NCBI RefSeq assembly: GCF_002001105.1
Contig: NZ_MUNP01000040.1
Location: forward strand, 1 to 64,000
Direction: 5' to 3'
DNA from: Rhodanobacter sp. C06
GTDB lineage: Bacteria; Pseudomonadota; Gammaproteobacteria; Xanthomonadales; Rhodanobacteraceae
DNA length: 64,000 nucleotides
The stretch's first letter is position 1. Each line of letters opens with the position of its first letter. The notes under the pieces are model-generated. The model was not told where the DNA came from, ran no database searches, and saw only the letters and a program-made list of their open reading frames with translations. This document shows, piece by piece, positions 27,924-36,261 of the stretch. A program made the translations under genes and the position numbers.

Positions 27924-28544
27924 ATGGCCCTTGCCATCCGCGACGTCAGCGAGCACGACCTGGACGCCGTGCTGGCCCTCAACAACGCTGCCGGTCAATC
28001 CATCATCGCCCTCGACGCCGCGCAGCTGCGCTACTTCTTCGAGCGCGCGGACTATTTCCGCGTGGCCGAGATCGACGGCCATATCGCCGGCTTCCTGATC
28101 GCGCTGCGCGAAGGCGGCGACTACCACAGCCCGAACTACGTGTGGTTCAGCGAACACTACCCCGCGTTCGTGTACATCGATCGCATCGTGATCGCCAATG
28201 CCTACCGCCGCCACGGCCTCGGCCGCATCTTCTATTGCGACGTCACCAGCTACGCCGAGGTGCGCGTGCCGCTGCTCACCTGCGAGGTGTTCCTGGAGCC
28301 GCGCGACGACGTGGTCGTGCTGTTCCACGGCACCTACGGCTTCCAGGAAGTGGGCCAGCAGCGCATGGGATCGAGGAAGGCGCGCCAGGTGAGCCTGCTC
28401 GCCAAGGATCTGCCCAGCTACGCCTACGTGCGCGAAACCTGGCTCGAACACGGCGGCCTGCCCGAACTGCCGTGGCTGGCCGAGCGTCGGCGCCCGGCAC
28501 CGGCCTCCAGCCCGCTTCGGCAGGCCGGGGAGCGCCACGCATGA
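27924..28544 (+). CDS. GNAT-family N-acetyltransferase
   Basis: A 206-aa protein with the GNAT fold: EHDLDAVLALNNAA at the N-terminus, YIDRIVIANAYRRHGLGRIFY (acetyl-CoA binding R/Q-x2-G-x-G/A equivalent, RRHGLG) and a C-terminal YGFQEVGQQ. The acceptor substrate is unknown. The start has GGAG. Its stop overlaps the minC start as ATGA, so it is the first gene of the min operon in this genome. The last 20 residues are Pro/Arg-rich and look unstructured. Confidence 0.88.
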   Translation: MALAIRDVSEHDLDAVLALNNAAGQSIIALDAAQLRYFFERADYFRVAEIDGHIAGFLIALREGGDYHSPNYVWFSEHYPAFVYIDRIVIANAYRRHGLGRIFYCDVTSYAEVRVPLLTCEVFLEPRDDVVVLFHGTYGFQEVGQQRMGSRKARQVSLLAKDLPSYAYVRETWLEHGGLPELPWLAERRRPAPASSPLRQAGERHA

Positions 28545-29314
28545 CCGCCGCATTGGATGCAACCGACGCCTGCGACCTGCGCTTCGGTCAGGTGGGCATC
28601 GCCAACGTGCGCATCAAGCGCGTGGACGCCGCCGCGCTGTGCGAGGAACTGGAGCGACGCGTGCGCTCCGCGCCGCAGCTGTTCGCCCGCTCCGCCGTGG
28701 TGCTGGACCTCAGCCACCTGCTGAACCTGCCCGACGACGGCGCGGTCGACGCGCTGCTGGAGGCCGTGCGCAGCGCCGGCATGCTGCCGGTGGGGCTGGC
28801 CTACGGCACCAGCGAGACCGAGGCGCTGGCCCGCCGCATGGGCCTGCCGCTGATCGCCAAGTTCCGCGCCGCCTATGAGCCGGCAAGCGGCGCCATCGCG
28901 CCACCGGTCGCTCCCGAACCGGCGGCCGCGCCGGCATCGACACCGGCACGCGAGGCGCCCGCCGCCGACCCCGCGCCCGAACGGGCGCAAGGCTCGCTGC
29001 ACCACGACGGCACCGTGCGCTCCGGCCAGCAGATCTACGCGCGCGACCGCGACCTGGTGGTCACCGGCACCGTCGCCAACGGCGCCGAGGTGATCGCCGA
29101 CGGCGACATCCACGTCTACGGCGGCCTGCGCGGCCGCGCCATGGCGGGCGCCCAGGGCAGCGCCGACGCGCGCATCTTCGTGCACGACTTCCGCGCCGAG
29201 CTGGTGGCGATCGCCGGCCACTACCGCGTGTTCGAACAGATACCGAAAGACCTCGAAGGCCAATCCGTGCGATGCTGGCTCGAAGGCGAAAAACTGCTGC
29301 TGGCCCGGCTGTAA
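28541..29314 (+). CDS. minC: Septum site-determining protein MinC
   Basis: A 257-aa inhibitor of FtsZ polymerisation. The N-terminal domain (1-110) is followed by a Pro/Ala linker (about 118-150) and the C-terminal beta-helical domain with VRSGQQIYARDRDLVV, GAEVIADGDIHVYGGLRGRAMAGA and FRAELVAIAGHYR, which binds MinD. It is coupled to the upstream GNAT gene and followed by minD and minE in the usual order. Confidence 0.97.
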   Translation: MTAALDATDACDLRFGQVGIANVRIKRVDAAALCEELERRVRSAPQLFARSAVVLDLSHLLNLPDDGAVDALLEAVRSAGMLPVGLAYGTSETEALARRMGLPLIAKFRAAYEPASGAIAPPVAPEPAAAPASTPAREAPAADPAPERAQGSLHHDGTVRSGQQIYARDRDLVVTGTVANGAEVIADGDIHVYGGLRGRAMAGAQGSADARIFVHDFRAELVAIAGHYRVFEQIPKDLEGQSVRCWLEGEKLLLARL

Positions 29315-29362
29315 CCGGGCGCTTCAACCACAACGACAAGAACGTTCCCGGGAGATGGTTAC

Positions 29363-30178
29363 TTGACTGCTGAAATCATTGTTGTCACCTCGGGCAAGGG
29401 CGGCGTCGGCAAGACCACGACCAGCGCCTCGCTCGCCACCGGCCTGGCGATGGCCGGCAAGAAGGTCGCGGTGATCGACTTCGACGTCGGCCTGCGCAAC
29501 CTCGACCTGATCATGGGCTGCGAGCGCCGCGTGGTGTACGACTTCGTCAACGTCGTGCACGGCGAGGCCACGCTCAAGCAGTCGCTGATCAAGGACAAGC
29601 GCCACGACAACCTCTACGTGCTGGCTGCAAGCCAGACCCGCGACAAGGACGCGCTGACCCAGGAAGGCGTGGAAAAGGTGCTCGACGGCCTGTCCGAGGA
29701 CGGCTTCGACTACGTGGTGTGCGATTCGCCCGCCGGCATCGAGAAAGGCGCGCACCTGGCGATGTACTTCGCCGACCACGCCGTGGTGGTGGTGAACCCG
29801 GAAGTCTCCTCGGTGCGCGACTCTGACCGCATCCTCGGCTTGCTCGCCAGCAAGACCCGGCGCGCCGAGCGCGGCGACGGCGCGATCAAGCAGCACCTGC
29901 TGCTGACCCGCTACAGCCCGGTGCGCGTCGCCAACGGCGACATGCTCAGCGTGAAGGACGTCGAAGATATTCTCGGCATCAACGTGGTGGGCGTGATCCC
30001 CGAATCGGAACAGGTGCTGGCCGCGTCCAACTCCGGCGTGCCGGTGATCCTCGACGAGAATTCGCAGGCCGGCCAGGCCTACCACGACACCGTCGCCCGC
30101 ATCCTCGGCGAGGAGCGCGCCCTGCGCTTCCTCGATGTGCCCAAGAAGGGCTTTCTCCAGCGCGTATTCGGAGGCTGA
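29363..30178 (+). CDS. minD: Septum site-determining ATPase MinD (TTG start)
   Basis: A 271-aa deviant-Walker ATPase that positions MinC at the membrane. It shows [18 protein letters not shown] (Walker A with signature Lys), [14 protein letters not shown], and the C-terminal amphipathic membrane-targeting helix ([10 protein letters not shown]). The start is TTG 29363: the only nearby ATG (29355) is followed after two codons by TGA, and GGGAG at 29350 is well placed for the TTG. Confidence 0.97.
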   Translation: MTAEIIVVTSGKGGVGKTTTSASLATGLAMAGKKVAVIDFDVGLRNLDLIMGCERRVVYDFVNVVHGEATLKQSLIKDKRHDNLYVLAASQTRDKDALTQEGVEKVLDGLSEDGFDYVVCDSPAGIEKGAHLAMYFADHAVVVVNPEVSSVRDSDRILGLLASKTRRAERGDGAIKQHLLLTRYSPVRVANGDMLSVKDVEDILGINVVGVIPESEQVLAASNSGVPVILDENSQAGQAYHDTVARILGEERALRFLDVPKKGFLQRVFGG

Positions 30179-30183
30179 TCGCG

Positions 30184-30462
30184 ATGGGCATTCTCGACTT
30201 CCTGAAGCGCAAGCCCGAGCCCACCGCCGGCATGGCCAAGGAGCGTCTACGCATCATCGTGGCGCAGGAGCGCTCCGACCGCGGCGCACCGGACTACCTG
30301 CCGCTGATGCGCCGTGATCTGCTCGAAGTCATCAAGAAATATATCCACGTCGACATCGAGGCGATCAACATCAACCTCGAACGCGACAGCGGGCACGAGA
30401 TACTGGAGCTGTCGGTGGCGCTGCCGGAAGTCAAGCAGGCCGCCGCCACGCCGGCCACCTGA
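30184..30462 (+). CDS. minE: Cell division topological specificity factor MinE
   Basis: A 92-aa protein beginning [10 protein letters not shown], the membrane-binding N-terminal helix, followed by the MinD-stimulating segment [16 protein letters not shown] and the dimerisation domain ([16 protein letters not shown] and [12 protein letters not shown]). It starts 5 bp after minD and is the last gene of minCDE. A short GC hairpin (GCCCCGGC-cc-GCCGGGGC) follows at about 30473-30490. Confidence 0.97.
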   Translation: MGILDFLKRKPEPTAGMAKERLRIIVAQERSDRGAPDYLPLMRRDLLEVIKKYIHVDIEAININLERDSGHEILELSVALPEVKQAAATPAT

Positions 30463-30500
30463 GCGCCGCGCTGCCCCGGCCCGCCGGGGCGGCGTCATCC

Positions 30501-31016
30501 ATGTCCGCCATCGCTACCGCTCCCGGCGTGCTGCGCCTCGCCGACCTCGGCGAGACCGCGCCGATCGCCCTGCTCGCCCGTCACGGCCTCGCGCTGCAAC
30601 GCGTGGCCGACGACGCGCCCATTCCCGGCAGCTACTGGGGCGACGAGGAGGCCGGCATCATCGGCCACACGGTGTACGCGCGCAGCGACACGCCGGTGCA
30701 TTCGCTGCTGCACGAGGCCTGCCACCTGATCGTGCTGCCACCGGAACGGCGCGCCGCCGTGCACACCGACGCCACCGACTCGATCGAGGAGGAGGACGCC
30801 ACCTGCTACCTGCAGATCGTGCTGGCCGACGAACTCCCCGGCGTGGGCCGCGCACGGCTGATGGCGGACATGGACACCTGGGGCTACAGCTTCCGGCTCG
30901 GCTCCACCCGCGCCTGGTTCGAGCAGGACGCCGGGAATGCGCGGCGCTGGCTGGTCGAGCGCGGCCTGCTCGGGCCCGACGGCACACTTCCCGTGGCGGC
31001 CGACGCGGCCGCCTGA
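30501..31016 (+). CDS. Putative zincin-like metallopeptidase
   Basis: A 171-aa protein with His71-Glu72-A-C-His75 (HExxH) in a predicted helix, preceded by HTVYARSDTPVHSLL, and an acidic stretch EEED at 96-99 which could supply the third ligand as in gluzincins. There is no signal peptide, so it would be cytoplasmic. A cysteine inside HEACH is unusual. It lies 38 bp after minE on the same strand and may be cotranscribed. It is conserved-looking but I know no characterised relative. Confidence 0.7.
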   Translation: MSAIATAPGVLRLADLGETAPIALLARHGLALQRVADDAPIPGSYWGDEEAGIIGHTVYARSDTPVHSLLHEACHLIVLPPERRAAVHTDATDSIEEEDATCYLQIVLADELPGVGRARLMADMDTWGYSFRLGSTRAWFEQDAGNARRWLVERGLLGPDGTLPVAADAAA

Positions 31017-31044
31017 CCCAACCCTCACGTTACGCAGGCCCGCC

Positions 31045-32124
31045 GTGGCGCGAACCCCGCACGAAGCTTTCGACCTCGACCATCTGCGCCGCCGCGTGGC
31101 GCGCGGCTTGATGCGCCTGCTGTTCGGCAAGCCCGCCGAGCCCAGCGGCGAGCCGCTGCCGCGCCGAAACATTTATCGCATCCTCGTCTGCCACATCAGC
31201 CACACGCTGGGCAATGCGCTACTGCTGACGCCGCTGATCCAGGAACTGGAAGCCACGTATCCCGGCGCCCAGATCGACATCGTCACGCGCAGCCAGGTCG
31301 GGCGCGAGCTGTATGGCCACTACGACCGCGTCAGCGAAGTGTTCCAGATGCCCGCACACGGCTTCGGTCATCCGCGCCAGTGGCTGCGCGCCCTGCGCGG
31401 CATGCGCAAGGCGCATTACGACCTCGCGATCGACGTCGATCCGCAATCGCAGACCGGCCGCCTGCTGCTGCTGAAGGCACGTGCCACCTGGACGCTGGGC
31501 TTCAGCGGGCCGAAGAAGAGCGGCAGCGTGACCCACGCGGTCGAGGTGCCCGAACACGTGCAGAACAAGGGCCAGCGCCCGGTCTACCTGCTGCGCCAGG
31601 CGCTGGGCGATCACAGCGAGGCCGACTACCCCGTGCCCGACATCCGCCTCGACGAGGCCGAGCTTGCACGCGGCCGGCGCGTGCTGGACCGCGTGCTGAC
31701 CGCGGCCCCGGCCGACGCTCGGCACCGCAAGACCATCGGCGTGTTCGCCAACGCCACCGGTCCCAAGCTGCTGGGGACCGACTGGTGGAGCCCGTTGCTG
31801 GCCACGCTGGAACAGTTGCGTCCGGATTGCCGGCTGGTGGAGATCGTGCCGATGAACGGCCGCTCCATGCTGGACTCGCGCTACCCGAGCTATTTCTCCA
31901 CCGACCTGCGTCAGCTCGGCGCCGTGCTCGCCAACCTCGACGGCTACCTCAGCCTCGACTGCGGCATCATGCACCTGGCCTGCGCCTCGTGCGTGCCCAC
32001 GCTGGGCATCTTCACCACCACCCGCGCCGACGAATGGGGTCCCTACGGCCCCGGCAACCATGTGATCCACGCCTACGGCCTCGCGCCCGAGGCAGTGGCG
32101 CACGAACTCGCCGCACGGCTGTAG
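31045..32124 (+). CDS. Glycosyltransferase family 9 (heptosyltransferase-like) protein
   Basis: About 359 aa from GTG 31045 (an ATG at 31111 is the alternative). The fold signature of ADP-heptose:LPS heptosyltransferases is present: ILVCHISHTLGNALLLTPLIQELEATYPGAQIDIVTR at the N-terminal half (seen as blocks), a central FANATGPKLLG sugar-nucleotide region, and LSLDCGIMHLACASCVPTLGIF close to the end, where the family usually has D-T/S-G-x-MH. It probably adds a sugar to lipopolysaccharide core. The TAG stop lies inside the first bases of an inverted repeat, so the present C-terminus may be set by the repeat. Confidence 0.88.
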   Translation: MARTPHEAFDLDHLRRRVARGLMRLLFGKPAEPSGEPLPRRNIYRILVCHISHTLGNALLLTPLIQELEATYPGAQIDIVTRSQVGRELYGHYDRVSEVFQMPAHGFGHPRQWLRALRGMRKAHYDLAIDVDPQSQTGRLLLLKARATWTLGFSGPKKSGSVTHAVEVPEHVQNKGQRPVYLLRQALGDHSEADYPVPDIRLDEAELARGRRVLDRVLTAAPADARHRKTIGVFANATGPKLLGTDWWSPLLATLEQLRPDCRLVEIVPMNGRSMLDSRYPSYFSTDLRQLGAVLANLDGYLSLDCGIMHLACASCVPTLGIFTTTRADEWGPYGPGNHVIHAYGLAPEAVAHELAARL

Positions 32125-32192
32125 GAGCGCACCCTGTGCGCGAATGCTCTGATCGAAGCATCGGAGCATTCGCGCACAGGGTGCGCTCCTAC
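32121..32192. repeat. Inverted repeat with perfect 29-bp arms (GTAGGAGCGCACC type)
   Basis: Arms 32121-32149 and 32164-32192 are exact complements; the 14-base centre begins TGATCGAAGCA. It starts inside the stop codon of the glycosyltransferase. The outer GTAGGAGCGCACC sequence is a dispersed hairpin that I associate with Xanthomonadales and pseudomonads. It can act as a terminator. Confidence 0.92.
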
Positions 32193-32274
32193 ACTGCCCC
32201 ATGCTGCGCTAGTCTTCCCGTGTCACCGCGCCGCCACCTGCGGATGCGACCCATCACGCCACAGGAAAACCTCG

Positions 32275-34059
32275 ATGAAGCCGCTGACCCGGATCGCCTG
32301 TGCCTTCGCCCTCGCCTTGCCGCTGGGCGGCAGCGCCCTCGCCATGCAGGCCGCGCCCGCGGCCACGACCACCACGGCCTCGGCCGCCGACCAGGCCTTC
32401 ACGCAGCTGGCCGACCAGTACTTCGACGACTACTACTTCCCCGCCAACCCCAGCGTGGCTACCGCCGATGGCCTGCACGCATGGGACGGCAAGCTGGAGG
32501 ACTACTCGCGCGCCGGCGTCGACGCCAACATCAAGGCTCTCAAGCAGTGGGAAGCGCGCATCGCCGCGACGGACCCGAAGGCGCTCGGCGAGTTCGTGCA
32601 AGGCGATCGCGAACTGGTGCTCAACAACATCCGCAGCACCCTGCTCACGCTGGAAGCGATACGGCCGTGGCAGAAGAACCCGGACAGCTATTCCAGCGGC
32701 ATCACCAGCAGCGCGTTCACCCTGATGGAGCGCAAGTTCGCGTCGCCGGAAACGCGGCTGCGCGCGCTGATCGCTCGCGAAAAGCTGATGCCGGCGGTGC
32801 TGGCCGAGGCGCGCAAGAACCTCGACAACCCGCCGGAGATCTACACCGAGATCGCGCTGGAACAGCTGCCCGGCCTGGTGAGCTTCTTCCAGCACGACGT
32901 GCCCGCGGCCTTCGCCGAGATCACCGACGCGGACCTGAAGCAGCAGTTCGCCGCCAGCAACGACGCGGTGACCAAGGCGCTCGAGGACTACCAGGCGTGG
33001 CTGAAGACCGATTTGCTGCCGCGCTCGCACGGCGACTTCCGCATCGGCGCGCAAGCCTTCCGCGACAAGCTGAAGTACGACGAGATGGTCACCCTGCCGC
33101 TGGACCAGCTGGTCGCGATCGACACGGCGAACATGCGCGCGAACCAGCAGCAGTTCGCCAAGGTGGCGCACGAGCTCGACCCGACGAAGACGCCGCAGCA
33201 GGTGCTGGCCGAACTGGCCGCCGATCACCCGCCGCGCGACAAGCTGCTCGACACCTTCCGCGGCAGCTTCGGCCAACTGGTCGCCTTCATCCGGCAGAAG
33301 CAGATCATCACCATCCCCTCCGACGTGCGGCCAATCGTGGAGGAAACGCCGCCGTTCATGCGCGCCACCACCTTCGCCTCGATGGATACGCCGGGGCCGT
33401 ACGAGACGGTGGCGAAGGAGGCCTACTTCAACGTCACCCTGCCCGATCCCGGCTGGAACAAGCAACGCACGCAGGAGTTCATGGCGCAGTTCAGCTACCC
33501 GGTGATCAACAGCGTGGCCACGCACGAGGCCTATCCCGGCCACTACATCCAGTTCCTGTGGATGCACCACCTCGACGACCGCGTGCGCAAGCTCCTGGGC
33601 GCGAACACCAACGTGGAAGGCTGGGCGCACTACTGCGAGCAGATGATGCTGGACGAGGGCCTGGCGCAGTTCCTTTACCCGCACGACCGCCGCCAGCAAC
33701 TGCTGCTGCGCCTGGGCCAGCTGCAGGACGCGCTGTTGCGCAACGCGCGCTTCATCGTGGGCATCAAGCTGCATACCGGCCAGATGACGATGGCGCAGGC
33801 GGTGGACTTCTTCGTCAAGCAGGGCTACCAGTCGCGCGCCGTGGGCGAGGTGGAAACCAAGCGCGGCACCGCCGACCCCACCTACCTCTACTACACGCTG
33901 GGCAAGCTGGAGATCCTCAAGCTGCGCGCGGATCTCGAAAAGAAGCAGGGCAAGGACTTCAACCTCGAACGCTTCCACGACGCCTTCATGCAGCAGGGTT
34001 TCGCGCCGATCGCGATCGTGCGCAAGGCGATGCTGGGCGACGACTCGCCGGTGCTGTAA
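32275..34059 (+). CDS. Secreted DUF885 family metallopeptidase-like protein
   Basis: A 594-aa protein with a signal peptide (residues 1-24, ending ALA). It is largely helical. The active-site-like motif is VATHEAYPGHYIQF (HExxPGH, typical of DUF885), with a downstream acidic helix EGWAHYCEQMMLDEG that supplies the next zinc ligand. This arrangement relates it to M3/M32-like zincins. A periplasmic peptidase role is likely; the substrate is unknown. It has its own unit after the repeat. Confidence 0.88.
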   Translation: MKPLTRIACAFALALPLGGSALAMQAAPAATTTTASAADQAFTQLADQYFDDYYFPANPSVATADGLHAWDGKLEDYSRAGVDANIKALKQWEARIAATDPKALGEFVQGDRELVLNNIRSTLLTLEAIRPWQKNPDSYSSGITSSAFTLMERKFASPETRLRALIAREKLMPAVLAEARKNLDNPPEIYTEIALEQLPGLVSFFQHDVPAAFAEITDADLKQQFAASNDAVTKALEDYQAWLKTDLLPRSHGDFRIGAQAFRDKLKYDEMVTLPLDQLVAIDTANMRANQQQFAKVAHELDPTKTPQQVLAELAADHPPRDKLLDTFRGSFGQLVAFIRQKQIITIPSDVRPIVEETPPFMRATTFASMDTPGPYETVAKEAYFNVTLPDPGWNKQRTQEFMAQFSYPVINSVATHEAYPGHYIQFLWMHHLDDRVRKLLGANTNVEGWAHYCEQMMLDEGLAQFLYPHDRRQQLLLRLGQLQDALLRNARFIVGIKLHTGQMTMAQAVDFFVKQGYQSRAVGEVETKRGTADPTYLYYTLGKLEILKLRADLEKKQGKDFNLERFHDAFMQQGFAPIAIVRKAMLGDDSPVL

Positions 34060-34087
34060 TGGACATTCGAAAATCACGCTTCTTTGG

Positions 34088-34483
34088 ATGAGCCCCATGA
34101 CAAAACACGCGAACGCAGAGAAGCTGAGATTTTCCGCGAAGCTGCTCTTCCAATTTCGCGTGGTGAATGAAGGCAGGCCCAATGTCATGCGCTTGTGCGA
34201 GGAACGCATCATCGTCATTCAGGCACCGACTGCGCGCAATGCACTTGCGCTGGCCAAGCGCCGCGGGAAGTCCGTAATGCATAGCTACAAAAATGACGCG
34301 GGGTCCATGGTCCACTTTGAGTTTGTAGGAATCATGGACTTGCTCCATCTGGGAGCCGAATGCGATGAGGACGAAGTCTGGTACGACATCGTGCAGCGCA
34401 AGCTACCCATGGAACGCGCCGGATCCATCCTCCCTCCTGAAAACAAGCTCAACGCGATCCGTGAGTTTGATCTCAAGCTTTGA
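34088..34483 (+). CDS. DUF4288-like small protein
   Basis: A 131-aa protein from ATG 34088 (ATG 34097 is also plausible). The order FSAKLLFQFRV ... CEERIIVIQAPTARNALALAKRRGK ... VHFEFVGIMDLLHL ... DEVWYDIVQR matches the DUF4288 pattern as I remember it. The DNA is visibly lower in G+C than its neighbours and uses more A/T-ending codons, consistent with recent acquisition. DUF4288 proteins are often found in polymorphic toxin or immunity surroundings, which is suggestive because a DUF2235 protein follows. Confidence 0.7.
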   Translation: MSPMTKHANAEKLRFSAKLLFQFRVVNEGRPNVMRLCEERIIVIQAPTARNALALAKRRGKSVMHSYKNDAGSMVHFEFVGIMDLLHLGAECDEDEVWYDIVQRKLPMERAGSILPPENKLNAIREFDLKL

Positions 34484-34551
34484 GCGGCATAAACCGCAAG
34501 ATCAGCTGACATCCCTAGCAGGGGATCTTTCACTCCGCCGCGGAGACTGAA

Positions 34552-35658
34552 ATGACTGTGCGCCGACTGGTGGTTCTGTTCGACGGCACCTGGAACAAGC
34601 CCGAGTCGAACACCAACGTGGAACGCCTGCGCCGGCTGATCGCGCCACGCGATGCGGCCGGCGCCGAACAACTCGTCAACTACATCCCCGGCGTGGGCGT
34701 GGCGTCCGGCATGCCCCACCTGCTCGGCGGCGCGTTCGGCTACGGCCTGTCCGGCAACGTGCAGGACGGCTATCGCTGGCTGTGCCGGGAGTGGCAGCCC
34801 GGCGACGAGATCTGGCTGTTCGGCTTCAGCCGCGGCGCCTACAGCGCGCGCAGCCTCGGCGGACTGATCCGCAAGTGCGGCATGCTGCGCCGTGACGCCG
34901 GCGGCACCGTCGGCAGCGATGCGGTCACGAACGCCTACACGTTCTACCGCGATACCGCGATCAAGCCGGGCGACCCCGAGGCCGTGCGTTGGCGCGCTAC
35001 GCGCTCGACCGAAACGAACATCCATTTCATCGGCGTGTGGGATACCGTGGGCTCGCTGGGCATCCCGGACACCGCTTCGTGGTTTCCGTTCGCCGGTTCG
35101 CGTTACCAGTTCCACGACACCGATCTCAGCTACATCGTCAAGCACGCCTACCAGGCGCTGGCACTGGACGAGCACCGCGCCGACTTCGCGCCGACCAAGT
35201 GGACGCGCAACCCCGACATGCTCGCCCCCGGCGAATCGCCCACCGCGAAGAAGGCCGAGCAGGTCGAGGTGGAGCAGCGCTGGTTCATCGGCGCGCATGC
35301 CGACGTGGGCGGCGGCAATGACCACGACGGCGCCGGCCGCGCGCCCGATCCGCTGCCGGAGCTCGCGCTGGCCTGGCTGCAGCGCAAGGCGATGGCGGCC
35401 GGGCTGGCCTGCAGCGAACTCTGCGTGCCGGCGCCCGATGCCGCCACAGGCGTGCCGCGCGACTCCTACGGCGAATTCATGTACGGCATCTACAAGACGT
35501 TCAAGCCGCCGTTCGACCGGGTGATCGGCAACGGCGTCAACGAGACCGTGGACGAGTCGGTGTGGCGGCACGGCCGGCTCGCCGACGACTACCGCTCGCC
35601 CACGCTGGCGCGCGCGCTGCGCGACGACGTGATCGCCGCACCGCCCGGCGTCGCCTGA
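34552..35658 (+). CDS. DUF2235 alpha/beta hydrolase (Tle1-like phospholipase family)
   Basis: A 368-aa protein with the DUF2235 pattern: LVVLFDGTWNKPESNTNVERL at the N-terminus (as blocks), the nucleophile motif GFSRGAYSAR with Ser93, GVWDTVGSLG (acid) and FIGAHADVGGG (catalytic His). Tle1 effectors of type VI secretion carry this domain, but there is no VgrG, PAAR or secretion gene nearby and no signal peptide, so a housekeeping lipase or esterase role is equally possible. It follows the lower-GC DUF4288 gene by 68 bp, with a CGGAG ribosome site. Confidence 0.85.
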   Translation: MTVRRLVVLFDGTWNKPESNTNVERLRRLIAPRDAAGAEQLVNYIPGVGVASGMPHLLGGAFGYGLSGNVQDGYRWLCREWQPGDEIWLFGFSRGAYSARSLGGLIRKCGMLRRDAGGTVGSDAVTNAYTFYRDTAIKPGDPEAVRWRATRSTETNIHFIGVWDTVGSLGIPDTASWFPFAGSRYQFHDTDLSYIVKHAYQALALDEHRADFAPTKWTRNPDMLAPGESPTAKKAEQVEVEQRWFIGAHADVGGGNDHDGAGRAPDPLPELALAWLQRKAMAAGLACSELCVPAPDAATGVPRDSYGEFMYGIYKTFKPPFDRVIGNGVNETVDESVWRHGRLADDYRSPTLARALRDDVIAAPPGVA

Positions 35659-35710
35659 GCTTGCGCGCTTGACCGCCGCCCCCGCGCATCGGCTAGCATG
35701 CCGATGCATG

Positions 35711-35789
35711 AGGGAGATGGCATGCCTCCCGCTCCAGCCATGGAGCGAACCGCCGAAGTGCAGCCGCACCGACGCTAATGATGCCTGCA
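35711..35789 (+). ncRNA. Fluoride riboswitch aptamer (crcB motif)
   Basis: The leader of crcB contains the elements of the crcB RNA: a first hairpin GGGAG-ATGGCATGC-CTCCC, an internal GAACCGCCG segment, a second hairpin, and the conserved 3' strand CTAATGATGCCTGC, whose ATGCC can pair with GGCAT in the first loop to form the pseudoknot that binds fluoride. The gene downstream encodes a fluoride exporter, as expected. The extra GCTCC-agccat-GGAGC hairpin in the first junction is a variation. Confidence 0.85.
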
Positions 35790-35815
35790 CCACCGGATTC
35801 CGGCGGCGCAGGCAT
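35781..35815 (+). promoter_or_regulatory. Switching hairpin of the fluoride riboswitch
   Basis: ATGCCTGC at 35781 belongs to the aptamer 3' strand but also begins a 16-bp stem (two mismatches, loop ATT) with GCAGGCAT ending at 35815. Aptamer pseudoknot and hairpin are mutually exclusive. There is no T run, so control may act on downstream structure, or by factor-dependent termination, before the AGGAG site of crcB. Confidence 0.6.
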
Positions 35816-35861
35816 GCCTGTCGTCGCGGATGCCTCGATTCGCGGACAGGAGACATGACAC

Positions 35862-36248
35862 GTGAACCTCAACGGATTCATCGCGGTGGGCCTGGGTGGC
35901 GCCATCGGCTGCTGGCTGCGCTGGCTGCTCGGCATCGCGCTCAACCCGATCTTCCCCACCGTGCCGCTGGGCACGCTGGCGGCGAACCTGCTCGGTGGCC
36001 TGATCATGGGCTGCATGATGGGCATCTTCGAGCACTTCCAGACCCTGCCGCCCGAGCTGCGGCTGTTCGTGCTGACCGGCTTTCTCGGCGGCCTCACGAC
36101 CTTTTCCACATTCTCCGCCGAGGCCGACACGCTGCTGCTGCGCCAGCAATACCTGTGGTTCGGCGGCCACGTGGCGATGCACCTGGTCGGTACGCTGGGC
36201 ATGACCATCGTGGGCATCGCGCTCACCCGCGGCCTGCTGCGGCATTGA
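35862..36248 (+). CDS. crcB: Fluoride-specific ion channel CrcB/Fluc
   Basis: A 128-aa protein with four membrane helices. The family motifs GGAIGCWLRW, VPLGTLAANLLGG and GFLGGLTTFSTFSAE (the TTFSTFS segment lines the pore) are intact. It acts as an antiparallel dimer that lets F- leave the cytoplasm. It starts at GTG 35862 behind AGGAG and is preceded by the fluoride aptamer, so it should be induced by fluoride. A DUF190 gene follows, a common pairing. Confidence 0.96.
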   Translation: MNLNGFIAVGLGGAIGCWLRWLLGIALNPIFPTVPLGTLAANLLGGLIMGCMMGIFEHFQTLPPELRLFVLTGFLGGLTTFSTFSAEADTLLLRQQYLWFGGHVAMHLVGTLGMTIVGIALTRGLLRH

Positions 36249-36261
36249 GGAGCAAGCGTCC

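Noticed and set aside
34552-35658. Secure type VI effector call for the DUF2235 protein
   Set aside because: No VgrG, PAAR, Hcp or adaptor gene is visible within the window.
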